Shown here: one piece after another, positions 1 through 9,076 of the stretch
Numbering within the stretch: the stretch's first letter is position 1
Layout of the letters: each line of letters starts with the position of its first letter
Assembly: GCF_036785885.1 (NCBI RefSeq)
Contig: NC_092329.1
Coordinates: forward strand, 5,022,001-5,086,000
Length of the DNA stretch: 64,000 bases
Reading direction: 5' to 3'
Source of the DNA: Coffea arabica
Lineage: Eukaryota > Streptophyta > Magnoliopsida > Gentianales > Rubiaceae
Notes under the pieces: model-generated
Seen by the model: only the letters and a program-made list of their open reading frames with translations
The model's database searches: none
Told to the model about the DNA's origin: nothing
Program-made: the position numbers and the translations under genes

Positions 1-92
1 TTGGCTGTGCTGAAAAAGGGGGTTTCTTGGGTGCCCGTTTGGACATCTGAACCAAGGTCTCTGTTAATCAATTGTTTATTAAATGAAGAAGG
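1..92 (+). pseudogene. left part of a possible host exon split by the retrotransposon
   Basis: Frame 1 is open from the first base to the insertion point (30 codons, including the stretch SWVPVWTSEPRSLLINC). When the element and one copy of its target duplication are removed, the frame continues without a stop into 9513-9621. The product is not recognised and the start lies outside the window. A 66-codon open frame can occur by chance in such sequence, so this is a suggestion that a host exon was interrupted, not a firm gene call. Confidence 0.25.
88..92. repeat. left target-site duplication (GAAGG)
   Basis: GAAGG directly precedes the left LTR and recurs directly after the right LTR at 9508-9512. 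A 5-bp duplication is what a Ty3/gypsy integrase leaves. It fixes the element ends at 93 and 9507. Confidence 0.93.
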
Positions 93-523
93 TGATGCGA
101 CTGCCGAAGTGAAGGTCCGACCTGGCCCGGTGCCTGGGGAGCGAGCTGGAGCGTTCGACCTGCACGTGAACGAGCTGCGGGGCTAAGTCCCCTGGAGCAA
201 CTCCGACGCTCAAGTCAGAAGAAGATTCGTAAGTAAAAGAGTAGAGTTTGTGCTATGAATAGCGTACCTTGTATTTTTCCCATGCGTGGTATTTATAGGA
301 CCACAAAAGGTAGTCTTCTAGTAGAACAGGGAGTCCTTATGGGAGCAGAACTCTCCCTAGGGCTCCATAACTCAGCTAAGGCGTGCTTGGGCTCTGCGGC
401 CTGCGCGGCCCATCTGCTTGGGGAGACCGCGCCCTCTGGGCCCCCAAGCCGACCTGCTGGGCCGAGAACCTACTACTAGCCGAGCTTGCGGGCCGGGCCG
501 ACGTGCACGTGGGCCCCACTACA
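93..523 (-). repeat. 3' LTR (left copy)
   Basis: A 431-bp direct repeat of 9077-9507. On the element strand it begins TGTAGTGG and ends CGCATCA, giving the canonical TG...CA ends. The only difference seen from the other LTR is the second base of the terminal dinucleotide (CA here, TA in the right copy). It is followed immediately by the GAAGG duplication. Confidence 0.95.
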
Positions 524-526
524 CTA

Positions 527-536
527 GCCCCCCCTC
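527..536 (-). other. polypurine tract next to the 3' LTR
   Basis: On the element strand this reads GAGGGGGGGC and lies three bases before the 3' LTR. That is the expected position for the primer of plus-strand DNA synthesis. The assignment is by position and composition. Confidence 0.75.
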
Positions 537-759
537 AAGTCTAGAGTCATCGATCGTGCGCGTGAATCTAGGCCGAGTTCCAGGAGGTCATGTCAGCTCC
601 TTGTGGGACCCCTGTCAGAGAGGGGCGCAAGCAACCGTCGCGTCAGTTCGCGCCTGTCACCTCAACCGTCATCTCGGCTAATTATGGCGGTCAGGAACGG
701 TTCCCCATAAACTGCTCGAATAAATGCGCGCCCCTTCGCTTTCCCACGCTGTCGTCGCC

Positions 760-767
760 TATAAATA
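760..767 (+). promoter_or_regulatory. TATA box of the antisense extra ORF
   Basis: TATAAATA in a GC-rich surround, preceded by CC and followed by GG, about 190 bp before the ATG at 953. A pyrimidine-rich CTTC/CTCC leader follows, typical of a plant 5' UTR. It lies inside the element between the 3' LTR and the ORF, so the ORF appears to carry its own promoter on the strand opposite to the LTR promoter. Confidence 0.6.
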
Positions 768-952
768 GGATCCTCCAAGCGTCATTTTCACTCTCCTTCT
801 CTCATTTTCTCAGTTCGCTCCTTCACTCCTTAGTTCGCTGCTTCATCCTTTTTCCTTCGAGAACACGTCGGGTTGCCTTGCCCTAGGAGTCCAGAGCCAG
901 TTCGTGCATTACCTAGATCAGCCTTCCATCAGTAAGTCCCCCTTTCCTTTTT

Positions 953-3112
953 ATGTCTTCTTATAGTTCTGATAGTTCTGACGTCACCAGTTCAGCCCAT
1001 AGGCATAGAACAGCTAGCCCCATACTCTTAGACAGCAGCTCCTCCGGTTCCCTCAGCTCTACTCCTTCTATTTCGTTTGGTCCAGAACCCATAGTTTCTC
1101 CCAACCCGTCTCCTGCTAGAATAATGAACCCAGCCGAGCAACTTGCCCAGCCTCTGGTCGAAGCCGCTGAACAGGTAGCTCCAGATCAGATGGTGGCAGG
1201 GACCTCGGGGGGGCCGAGTGGCGACTTTGGGGAAGTCGACACCATCCCCCCAGCCCTGGAGCAAAAAGACGTTGACGAGCTGGCGGAAAAATATGAAATC
1301 CCGGCCCAATTCGAGCCCAGGGCCGCCCGCCCAGGGGAGGTCGCCAGCCGACCTCCTCCTGGCTTCGTGGCGATCTACAGGGACCAGCTGATGGCTGGTC
1401 TCCGTCTGCCCATTCCCAATTTCCTCTTCTTTATCCTTACCTTCTGGGGCATTCGCATAACTCAGGTCATCCCCAATGCTGTTCGCTCCATCATAGGCTT
1501 TTTCATCCTTTGCCGAGCACTCGAAATCCCCTTTTCTCTTGACCTGTTCCGAGCCTTCTTCCAGATGAAGGTCAGCGGGAAGGTGCCTGGGTGGTTCTAC
1601 TTTGCCCGGCGAAGTGGAGCGAAAACCCCCACCCGCGAGCTGTTCACGGGGGCACCTTCTTCTATCAAGGACTGGAAGCCCCAGTTCTTCTTTGTTAGGA
1701 ACTTAGGCTTCCCTCCCCTTACCTGGAGGGCAGAGACTCAAGTCTCAGATCCCCTTCCGTCCCCGCTCCCCGTGCCCGAGCTTAGCCGCCTACTCAGCTC
1801 GGACGCGAAGCTGGACGTGAAGGAGCTCAGCAACAACCAGCTCTGGGCGGCGGGGTTGATCCGAGCTAGCTCTTCGGATCCCTCCATAGAGGATAGGCCA
1901 CTCTCGACAGACGAGCTGGACGCCTGTAACCATCCTGACCTTCCGTCCATTTTCTTTTATCATCATTTTTTTTTTCAACTACTGATCTCTTGGCCTCCTG
2001 TTTGTGCAGTGAAGCGATTTTCCTCACTTCTGTCCATCGGTGGCACCAGCAACCCGAGCGCTGCCACGCAGACTCCTTCGGCCATCCCAGCCAGCTCGGT
2101 GCCAGCTCCCATACCTCAACTAGCTCCTGCCCAATCCTCCAAGGCGGTTGAGGCGGGGAAGAAAAAGAAGAAGAAGACAACTGCCAAGAGAGCTAGGGTG
2201 GAAACGCCCTCGTCCCCAGCTCGGGAGGAGAGGTCGACACCTGAGACTGCTCAGGGTGGCCACTATGGCGTGAACTCAACCGAGGAGCAAGCCCGAGCTG
2301 AGGCTCCTCCTAACTTGTGGCAACGCCAGAGCTCCTTGCTCTTCGATCCCCAGACTCGGCTGACGACGCACCAGCACCCCATGCACTTCTGCCCCCAGTG
2401 GAAGCTCTCCATAAATGACCGAGCTCAGTTCCCCGAGGTGGCACGGGAGCTCGCTCACGGGGCCATCCTCCCACGGGACTACAACTTGACCAAGGCCATG
2501 GAGCCAGCCGACCTTCTCAACTACTTCTATACAGGAACGGCGCAGGTAAACTTGGTTGGGTCCGAGCTGGCCAGGCGTTACGAAAGCCTGCTTCCCCTGC
2601 TGCATGAAACGAAGACGGCCAACGAGAAGTTGCTCAGCCAGAACGAAGCAGCAGTGGCCGAAGCTGAAGGTCTGAAGAAGCAGCTCGCGCAAGTCCACAC
2701 GAACTTCGAGCTAGAACTGAAGAAGAACGCCGAGCTGACCTCCCAGCTGAAAGAGGAACAGCAGAAGGCAGCTGGGCTGTCCGCTCAGGCAGAGGCAGCC
2801 AGGGCTGAGGGAAGCAAGGAGGGCGTGCGGACCTTCCTCCGGTCCGAGGAATTCAGGGGCGACCTGGCCATCCTGAATACCCCCGTTCTGCAGCACGGGT
2901 ATTCCCAGGCCCTGCAGGAAGTGCAAGGGTTAGGTCTGCCCGGGTTCGATCTGGGAAACTTTCCCAGCTACAACCCCCTGCCCGTGGAGCAGCTCGACCG
3001 CCTGGTGGAGGGCTACACGCACGGACGGAAGCTGACCGACCTGGTTGCCGACCCCCTGCTGCCAGTGACCACCCCCGAATCCGAGCAGGAGGAGGAGGAG
3101 GGTGAAAACTAG
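953..3112 (+). CDS. antisense extra ORF of the retrotransposon (putative gypsy-type transposon protein)
   Basis: An intact 719-codon ORF opposite to gag-pol, between pol and the 3' LTR. In order it has a Ser-rich acidic N terminus (about residues 1-100), a conserved-looking core with aromatic and hydrophobic stretches (about 125-250, around PIPNFLFFILTFWGIR and GKVPGWFYFARR) of the kind listed as putative gypsy-type transposon proteins (Transposase_28, Pfam), a Pro/Ala/Ser linker with a lysine cluster GKKKKKKTTAKRAR near 402-416 that looks like a nuclear localisation signal, a long Ala/Glu/Lys/Gln coiled coil (about 540-625), and a Glu-rich C terminus. Such antisense ORFs are known in Tat-lineage elements but their function is not established; I assign none. 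A possible in-frame intron lies at 1926-2009. A consensus-like donor GTAAGT at 932 just before the ATG leaves the true start uncertain; the next in-frame ATG is residue 57. Confidence 0.85.
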   Translation: MSSYSSDSSDVTSSAHRHRTASPILLDSSSSGSLSSTPSISFGPEPIVSPNPSPARIMNPAEQLAQPLVEAAEQVAPDQMVAGTSGGPSGDFGEVDTIPPALEQKDVDELAEKYEIPAQFEPRAARPGEVASRPPPGFVAIYRDQLMAGLRLPIPNFLFFILTFWGIRITQVIPNAVRSIIGFFILCRALEIPFSLDLFRAFFQMKVSGKVPGWFYFARRSGAKTPTRELFTGAPSSIKDWKPQFFFVRNLGFPPLTWRAETQVSDPLPSPLPVPELSRLLSSDAKLDVKELSNNQLWAAGLIRASSSDPSIEDRPLSTDELDACNHPDLPSIFFYHHFFFQLLISWPPVCAVKRFSSLLSIGGTSNPSAATQTPSAIPASSVPAPIPQLAPAQSSKAVEAGKKKKKKTTAKRARVETPSSPAREERSTPETAQGGHYGVNSTEEQARAEAPPNLWQRQSSLLFDPQTRLTTHQHPMHFCPQWKLSINDRAQFPEVARELAHGAILPRDYNLTKAMEPADLLNYFYTGTAQVNLVGSELARRYESLLPLLHETKTANEKLLSQNEAAVAEAEGLKKQLAQVHTNFELELKKNAELTSQLKEEQQKAAGLSAQAEAARAEGSKEGVRTFLRSEEFRGDLAILNTPVLQHGYSQALQEVQGLGLPGFDLGNFPSYNPLPVEQLDRLVEGYTHGRKLTDLVADPLLPVTTPESEQEEEEGEN
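1926..2009 (+). other. possible 84-nt in-frame intron in the antisense ORF
   Basis: The segment begins CCT|GTAACC, contains a T-rich run (including nine Ts in a row), and ends TTTGTGCAG|TG. It is 84 nt, a multiple of three with no stop codon, so spliced and unspliced forms are both open. The unspliced translation passes through an odd aromatic stretch (IFFYHHFFFQLL) unlike its surroundings, which supports an intron. Splicing would join DELDA to LKRFSS. Confidence 0.5.
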
Positions 3113-3380
3113 AATAGGGCTTAGGGTAGAACCCGAACTGTCAGTAGGCAGTTTGTTTTGTATGAGCTCTGCTCTTCGTTGTACAGTTTTTATTGAATGA
3201 AATGAAAAGCCTTCCTTTTACTTTATACTTAATCGCATTCGCAAGGTTTCTCACAATAAGACATATCAGTTCGGCCCTATGCCAACCCAAATGAGCTATT
3301 CTCCATGAAAGTAACTTACTAGCCAAATACGTTAATATTAACCAAAGCCTTGACCTTGAAACGAACTGTCATGCGCGAGC
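3113..3380. other. spacer between the converging 3' ends of the antisense ORF and pol
   Basis: A 268-bp AT-richer stretch with no ORF of note. It should hold the 3' end of the plus-strand transcript (AATGAAATGAAAA near 3197 resembles a loose plant polyadenylation region). LTR-driven genomic RNA must cross it on the way to the 3' LTR, so the two transcripts would be complementary over the whole extra ORF. Confidence 0.5.
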
Positions 3381-6300
3381 TTAACGGAAAATCCTCAGGT
3401 TGGAATTGTGCCAAGTACGCGGGACCTCTTCCCCACTGAGGTGAGTTAACTTGCAGTATCCAGCTCGGTCTGCCTCTTTCACCACATAGGGTCCTTCCCA
3501 ATTTGGATCCAGCTTGCTCGTGCCCTGGAGCCGACTTACGCTGTTCTTCCTCAAGACCAGGTCCCCTGGCTTGAAGGATAGAGGCCTCACCCTAGCATTG
3601 TAATGTCGCGCAACCTGTCCTTTATATTTAGCCATGCGTATAGCCGCCTCTTCTCTCCTTCCTTCCAGCAAATCCAGGTTAAGACGCAGCTCGTCTTCAT
3701 TGTCCTGAGCTATGAATTTCTGAATCCTGCCCGAAGGCACGCCTATCTCCGCAGGAATCACAGCCTCCGCTCCATAGGTCAGAACGAAAGGGGTCTCCTG
3801 CGTGGCAGTTCGGGGAGTGGTTCGGTAGGCCCATAATATGGTGGGCAGCTCGTCCAGCCACCCAGCTCGAGCGGACTCCATCCGCGTCTTCAAACCATGC
3901 AGGATAGTCCTGTTAACGTTTTCGACCTGCCCACTGGCTTGGGGATGGCCTACCGAGGTGAAGTGCTGCCGGATTCCGAGCTCTGTGCACCAACCTTGGA
4001 GAGAATTGTCTGCGAACTGTCGTCCATTGTCTGAGACTAGGACCCGAGGTATACCAAATCGGCAAACAATGTTTCTCCAGAGAAATTTCTGAACCGTCCT
4101 GCTGCTGATGGTGGTAAGGGGCTCGGCCTCCACCCACTTGGTGAAGTAGTCCACAGCCACCAACACGTGCTCATAGCCCCCAGGAGCTCGGGGGAACGGA
4201 CCCAGCAGGTCTATCCCCCACTGGAAGAAAAGCCAAGGGCTCTGAATAGGCACCATCTCCTGAGTTGGGGCGTGGTGGATCGGAGCGTGTAGTTGGCAGG
4301 ATTTGCACCGAGCTACTAGTTCGGCCGAGTCCAAGAAGATAGTGGGCCAGTAATATCCAGACAACATTCCTTTTTTGGCCAAAACTCTTGGTCCGACGTG
4401 ATTCCCGCAGATACCTTCATGCAGCTCACGCAAGATATATTCTCCTTCCTCCGGAGTCACGCATTTCAACCATGGACGCAGATAAGATTTCTTGTAAAGC
4501 ACCCCATTCGAGAGCTCGTATCCCCGCGATTTAAGAAGGATCCGTCGTGCTTCCACCCGACTTGAGGGGAGCTCTCCATTGGCCAGGTATCGCACGAGGG
4601 AATCCATCCAGGAGCTCACTACTTGAATAACGGCCGCATCTACCTGATCATATGCCCGACTCCTGACGACCTCCACCAGGACCTCTTTGTTCAATGTGCC
4701 TACTGAGGTGGAGGCGAGCTTGGACAGTGCGTCTGCCCTCTTATTCTGGCTTCGCGGGACCTGCTTGAGCATGAAAAATTTGAATTGAGCTCTCAGCTCA
4801 TGCACTTTTGCGACGTACCTCCTTAGTGGCTCTTCTTTGACTTCATAACTTCCCCCTACCTGATTTACTATCAGCTGCGAGTCGCTGTAGACTTCTATTG
4901 ATTCGGCTCCCAGCTTCCGAGCTATCACCATCCCCGCGACCAGGGCCTCGTACTCGAACTCGTTGTTGGAGGCCCTGAAATCAAACCTCAGGGCGTAGGC
5001 CAGCTCATCCCCCATGGGGCTAGTCAAGAGAAGTCCCGCTCCGCATCCTTCCTGGCTCGACGACCCATCTACGAACAGTGTCCAGGTCGGAATGGTCTGA
5101 TCAACTTTGCCAGTGGTCTGTTCAATCTCGACAGCCTCTTTGGCTTGTTCAGCCTCCGCTGCGTCTCCGATCCGTGTAGCCTGGGCTTCCCTTGTGGCCT
5201 GTCCGACCTTGGCAGGTCCTTCGGCCTGCTCGGCCTTTGCTGTATCTATGGTCTGCTTGGCCTTGGAAGTCTTGGTGGCTTGCTCGACCCGGGCAGCTTT
5301 TTCGGCCTGACTGGCCTCGGCTGCGTCTTGGGCCTTGGAGGTCTGCGCGACCTCGACAGCTTCTCCGACCTGCTTGGCCTTAGCTGTGTCTCTGGTCCGT
5401 TCGACCTGTGATTCCCGTTGCCCGAAGGAGACCCCTTCGGCTATAAAATCCGCCAATGCCTGGGCCTTGATGGCCGTGCGAGGTTGGTAGCTGAGGTCGT
5501 ACTCAGACAGCTCCACAGCCCATCTCACCATTCTCCCTGACGCATCAGGCTTAGAAAGAATTTGTTTGAGCGGCTGGTCGGTCATAACCACCACGGGGTG
5601 GGCTTGAAAATACGACCTAAGCTTCCGAGCCGCGTGAACTAATGCCAAAACATACCGCTCAATCGAGGTGTACCTTAGCTCTGCGCCCTGCAGGGCTCGG
5701 CTGACATAGTATACGGGCTTCTGGACCTTGCCTTCTTCCCGAACTAGCACCGCACTGATTGCCTCCTCCCCTACTGCCAAATAGATAAATAAGATCTCTC
5801 CGTGTGCGGGAGAGGTCAAGGCTGGCAACCGAACGATGTGGGCTTTTAGCTCGTCGAATGCTCGCTGGCACTCGGGGGTCCACTCAAACTGGGGACCTCT
5901 TCGCAGGGCCCTGAAGAAGGGGGAACCCCGAACTGCAGATTTTGACAAGAACCTGCTCAGGGCCGCCATCCTGCCAGCTAGCCGTTGGACCTCTTTTATG
6001 TTTCGGGGAGGAGCCATGTCCATGATAGCCTTTACCTTGTCGGGATTAGCTCTTACCCCATCCTTGGATATCATGTACCCAAGGAATTTGCCCGACCTGA
6101 TCCCGAAAGTACACTTCTTGGGGTTCAGGCGCATCCGTGAGCTCCGTAGGACGTCAAAGATCTCTCTGAGGTCGTTGACGAACTGCTCCTGAGTTTTGCT
6201 TTTCACCAGCATGTCATCAACGTATACCTCCATGTTGCGGCCGATCTGGTTTTTGAATAACTTGTTGACCAGCCGTTGATAGGTCGCGCCGGCGTTCTTC

Positions 6301-9032
6301 AATCCGAATGGCATGGTGGTATAGCAGTACGTACCGTACTCTGTGATGAAGGCAGTCTTCTCTTTATCCTCCTCGTCCAGGGCTATCTGGTGATATCCTT
6401 TGAAGGCATCCAGAAAGCAGAAAATCTCGCAGCCAGTAGTTGAATCGACCAGCTGATCGATGCGAGGGAGGGGGTAACAGTCCTTGGGACATGCCTTATT
6501 CAGGTCGGTGAAGTCTACGCACATATGCCACGCCCTGTCCTCCTTTTTCACCAGCACTGGATTGGCTAGCCAGGTCGGGTAGTAGATCTCTTTCACAATT
6601 TTGGCCTCCAACAGCTTGCCGACCTCCTCCTTGACGACCTCATTCCGTTCAGGCGCGAAATTCCTTTTCTTTTGCTTTACTGGTCGGGCGTTCGGATCTA
6701 CGTGCAACTTATGGACTGCCAGCTCGGGAGGGACACCGGGCATATCGTCTGCACTCCAAGCGAAGATCTCTTCGTACTCCTCCAGAAGGGACTCCAGAGC
6801 TCTCCGTGCTGGCTCGTTTAGGCCCGATCCGACCCTGACCGCTCGATCAGGTCGCTCTAGGCAAATGGGCACTTCAACCAGACTCTCGTCCGTTTCCAAC
6901 CTCTCCTCCTTCTCAATAGGCTCCCAGGGCTCCAGAAGGACTGTCTGCGCCACCAGCTTCTCCTTACCCTTAAGGGTGGCGATATAGCAGGCTCGTGCTA
7001 CCTCCGGGTCTCCCAGTACCTCGGCCACCCCATCAGACGTTGGAAACTTCATGCTGAGGTGCAAAGTTGAGCAGACAGCTCGGAGTGCGTTTAAGGTTGG
7101 ACGCCCTAGTATCATGTTGTAGGAGGACGGCTCCTTTACCACTGCGAAGTTCACCGGAATAGTTCGGCACTTCGGTGATTCCCCAATAGTGACCGTGAGA
7201 GTTATCATTCCCTCCGGTCTTACGGGCGGACCTGCAAAGCCTATCAGGGGAGTACGAACTGGGATGAGCTGCTTGTCCTCCAGCTGCAACTCTTTAAAAG
7301 TTTTGTAGTACAGCACGTCGATGGCGCTCCCGTTGTCGATGTATACCTTCTTTACTTTGTAGTTGCACGTGATGACCTCTATCACAATTGTCTCATGATT
7401 GTTGGAGGCTAAAGGTACCGCGTCCTCTGGTCCATAGACGATCTCCTCGTACATCTTCAAACGTTTGTTCGAGCTCTCCCCGCTGGGAGGAGGCCGATTG
7501 TTCCGCCGAGCTGTATGGCTATCTCCCCCTGCAGGTCCCCCTGCGATGGTGTTGATCACCCCGGCCAGGTTCTGAACCCCCTGCTCCGGAGTCCGATCAT
7601 GGGGACCTCGAGGTCGGTCGTGCGAGCTGGTCGCCCGGTCTCGCTTGAACCCCCCTGACCTCTGATCCGCGCGTCCGTCACGGACGAACTGCCCGAGATG
7701 GCCTCTTCGTATCAGCTTTTCGATCTCCTTCTTGAGGTGTCGGCAGTCCTCAGTATCGTGTCCGACGTCTCGGTGGTAAGCGCAGTACAGGTCCTGATCC
7801 CGTCTGCTTTTGTCTCCGGCCAAGGGTCGGGGAGGTCGGGAAAGCCCTTCCTGCTCCATCACCGCAAGGACCCGAGCCCGGGGGGCTGTGAGGGAAGTCC
7901 AAGGCTTGTCCCCCCCTAATGGCCGACTTCTAGGCGGGTGGTCATAGGTAGTCTTCCGCCCTTGGTCACGTCGCACGTCTCCTTGGTCGGTTATCCTTCG
8001 GCGCTTGTCGTCCCTCTGCCTCTCTTGAGCGCTCTTCAAGCGGTTGGCCTCCTCAGCATTGGCCTTCTCATGAGCTCGATCCAGCATCTCCCGAACTGAT
8101 TTAGGCGGTCTCTCCACGAGCTCGGTGTATAACTTCTGCTTCCGTAGCCCGTTAATGAAGGCAGCCATGACCACCTTGTCGTCTCGGTCGCGGACCTGGA
8201 GGGATTCGTTATTGAACCGCACCATGTATTCCCGCAGTGATTCCTCGACCCTTTGTTGGATGGTCATAAGGTGGGCGGTGCTTTTAGAGAAGGCTCGTGA
8301 GGAAACGAACTGTGCCGAGAACAGTCGCGCAAGCTGGGTGAAAGAACTGATCGATCTGGGTGGGAGGCCCTGGAACCACTGCCGAGCCCTTCCTTCTAGG
8401 AACATCGGGAAGGTCTTGCATCTGACCGCATCTGCGGCCGTTTGTAAGCGCATCTGCGTCATGAACACGAACAGGTGGTCTTCCGGATCCGTAGTGGCGT
8501 CGTAAGATTTCATGGTTGGAATTTTGAACTTCGCGGGCAGTTGGAATTCCTCGATGTCAAGCACAAAGGGGGAAGCAATGTACCTGTCCGCCTCCGGGTC
8601 GAGCATTAGGTCCAGCTCGTCCCGTACCTGTTGTCGCTCCCTCCGGGGGGAGAGCCTCCGGACGGGCTCCGGATGTTCGGTCCGGGAGTTCTTGTGAGAT
8701 GGCTCTACGACCTCGACCTGCTCACGCGTGAGTTCCCGATGCGCCCGCTTGGCCCCGTGATTGGGACTCCCAGTTCGGGACTCTGACAGGTCGGCTCCTT
8801 GGACTTTAGGCTCCTTGTCGGACTGACCCCCCGGTTGCCCTTTGAGGTAGTTCATGATCGCCTCGAAGGTGGGCAGGTTTGCTGCCACCGTTTGAACCAG
8901 CTGTTCGGGCGGAATTCGTGAGGGCCCCGCCCCTCCTTCTTCAGGTGTTGGATCCCGATGAGAGTGTTGAGGGCCATTTCGCTCCATCCCTTTGGATCCA
9001 CCAACGTTCCGTTGCGACCTAGTTTTCGGCAT
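3381..9032 (-). CDS. gag-pol: gag-pol polyprotein of the Tat-like retrotransposon
   Basis: One open frame of 1883 codons. The ATG at 9032 (MPKTRSQRN) is chosen because the in-frame extension to 9197 runs through the primer binding site into the LTR. Domains in order: gag (about 160-330, around FLEGRARQWFQGLP); zinc knuckle starting at C417 (CAYHRDVGHDTEDC); aspartic protease with D566 in DNGSA; reverse transcriptase with YVDD at about 937-940; RNase H (about 1050-1200); a roughly 105-residue Ala/Lys/Glu/Gln low-complexity linker (about 1206-1312); a second, plant/archaeal-type RNase H starting near D1322; integrase with an N-terminal H-H-C-C zinc site (about 1535-1580) and catalytic D1608, D1668 and E1704, the last two 35 residues apart. 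No frameshift or stop was seen and every catalytic residue checked is present, so the protein looks functional. Gag and pol are fused in one frame. Confidence 0.95.
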   Translation of the reverse strand: MPKTRSQRNVGGSKGMERNGPQHSHRDPTPEEGGAGPSRIPPEQLVQTVAANLPTFEAIMNYLKGQPGGQSDKEPKVQGADLSESRTGSPNHGAKRAHRELTREQVEVVEPSHKNSRTEHPEPVRRLSPRRERQQVRDELDLMLDPEADRYIASPFVLDIEEFQLPAKFKIPTMKSYDATTDPEDHLFVFMTQMRLQTAADAVRCKTFPMFLEGRARQWFQGLPPRSISSFTQLARLFSAQFVSSRAFSKSTAHLMTIQQRVEESLREYMVRFNNESLQVRDRDDKVVMAAFINGLRKQKLYTELVERPPKSVREMLDRAHEKANAEEANRLKSAQERQRDDKRRRITDQGDVRRDQGRKTTYDHPPRSRPLGGDKPWTSLTAPRARVLAVMEQEGLSRPPRPLAGDKSRRDQDLYCAYHRDVGHDTEDCRHLKKEIEKLIRRGHLGQFVRDGRADQRSGGFKRDRATSSHDRPRGPHDRTPEQGVQNLAGVINTIAGGPAGGDSHTARRNNRPPPSGESSNKRLKMYEEIVYGPEDAVPLASNNHETIVIEVITCNYKVKKVYIDNGSAIDVLYYKTFKELQLEDKQLIPVRTPLIGFAGPPVRPEGMITLTVTIGESPKCRTIPVNFAVVKEPSSYNMILGRPTLNALRAVCSTLHLSMKFPTSDGVAEVLGDPEVARACYIATLKGKEKLVAQTVLLEPWEPIEKEERLETDESLVEVPICLERPDRAVRVGSGLNEPARRALESLLEEYEEIFAWSADDMPGVPPELAVHKLHVDPNARPVKQKKRNFAPERNEVVKEEVGKLLEAKIVKEIYYPTWLANPVLVKKEDRAWHMCVDFTDLNKACPKDCYPLPRIDQLVDSTTGCEIFCFLDAFKGYHQIALDEEDKEKTAFITEYGTYCYTTMPFGLKNAGATYQRLVNKLFKNQIGRNMEVYVDDMLVKSKTQEQFVNDLREIFDVLRSSRMRLNPKKCTFGIRSGKFLGYMISKDGVRANPDKVKAIMDMAPPRNIKEVQRLAGRMAALSRFLSKSAVRGSPFFRALRRGPQFEWTPECQRAFDELKAHIVRLPALTSPAHGEILFIYLAVGEEAISAVLVREEGKVQKPVYYVSRALQGAELRYTSIERYVLALVHAARKLRSYFQAHPVVVMTDQPLKQILSKPDASGRMVRWAVELSEYDLSYQPRTAIKAQALADFIAEGVSFGQRESQVERTRDTAKAKQVGEAVEVAQTSKAQDAAEASQAEKAARVEQATKTSKAKQTIDTAKAEQAEGPAKVGQATREAQATRIGDAAEAEQAKEAVEIEQTTGKVDQTIPTWTLFVDGSSSQEGCGAGLLLTSPMGDELAYALRFDFRASNNEFEYEALVAGMVIARKLGAESIEVYSDSQLIVNQVGGSYEVKEEPLRRYVAKVHELRAQFKFFMLKQVPRSQNKRADALSKLASTSVGTLNKEVLVEVVRSRAYDQVDAAVIQVVSSWMDSLVRYLANGELPSSRVEARRILLKSRGYELSNGVLYKKSYLRPWLKCVTPEEGEYILRELHEGICGNHVGPRVLAKKGMLSGYYWPTIFLDSAELVARCKSCQLHAPIHHAPTQEMVPIQSPWLFFQWGIDLLGPFPRAPGGYEHVLVAVDYFTKWVEAEPLTTISSRTVQKFLWRNIVCRFGIPRVLVSDNGRQFADNSLQGWCTELGIRQHFTSVGHPQASGQVENVNRTILHGLKTRMESARAGWLDELPTILWAYRTTPRTATQETPFVLTYGAEAVIPAEIGVPSGRIQKFIAQDNEDELRLNLDLLEGRREEAAIRMAKYKGQVARHYNARVRPLSFKPGDLVLRKNSVSRLQGTSKLDPNWEGPYVVKEADRAGYCKLTHLSGEEVPRTWHNSNLRIFR

Positions 9033-9056
9033 GATTCGCGAAAAGAAGTAACGTGT

Positions 9057-9074
9057 TTCCCACAGACGGCGCCA
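9057..9074 (-). other. primer binding site
   Basis: On the element strand this reads TGGCGCCGTCTGTGGGAA, two bases inside the 5' LTR. TGG is the complement of the CCA end of a tRNA, and TGGCGCCG matches the 3' end of plant tRNA-Asp as I recall it, although the remainder diverges. The exact tRNA is not certain. Confidence 0.8.
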
Positions 9075-9076
9075 AT

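Noticed and set aside
255..479. Identical 74-codon ORF in both LTRs (255-479 and 9239-9463)
   Set aside because: It is simply the plus strand of the LTR, repeated because the LTRs are repeats; no protein features.
5107..8697. Several plus-strand ORFs of 60-130 codons opposite to pol
   Set aside because: They are shadows of the intact gag-pol frame and show no family signature.
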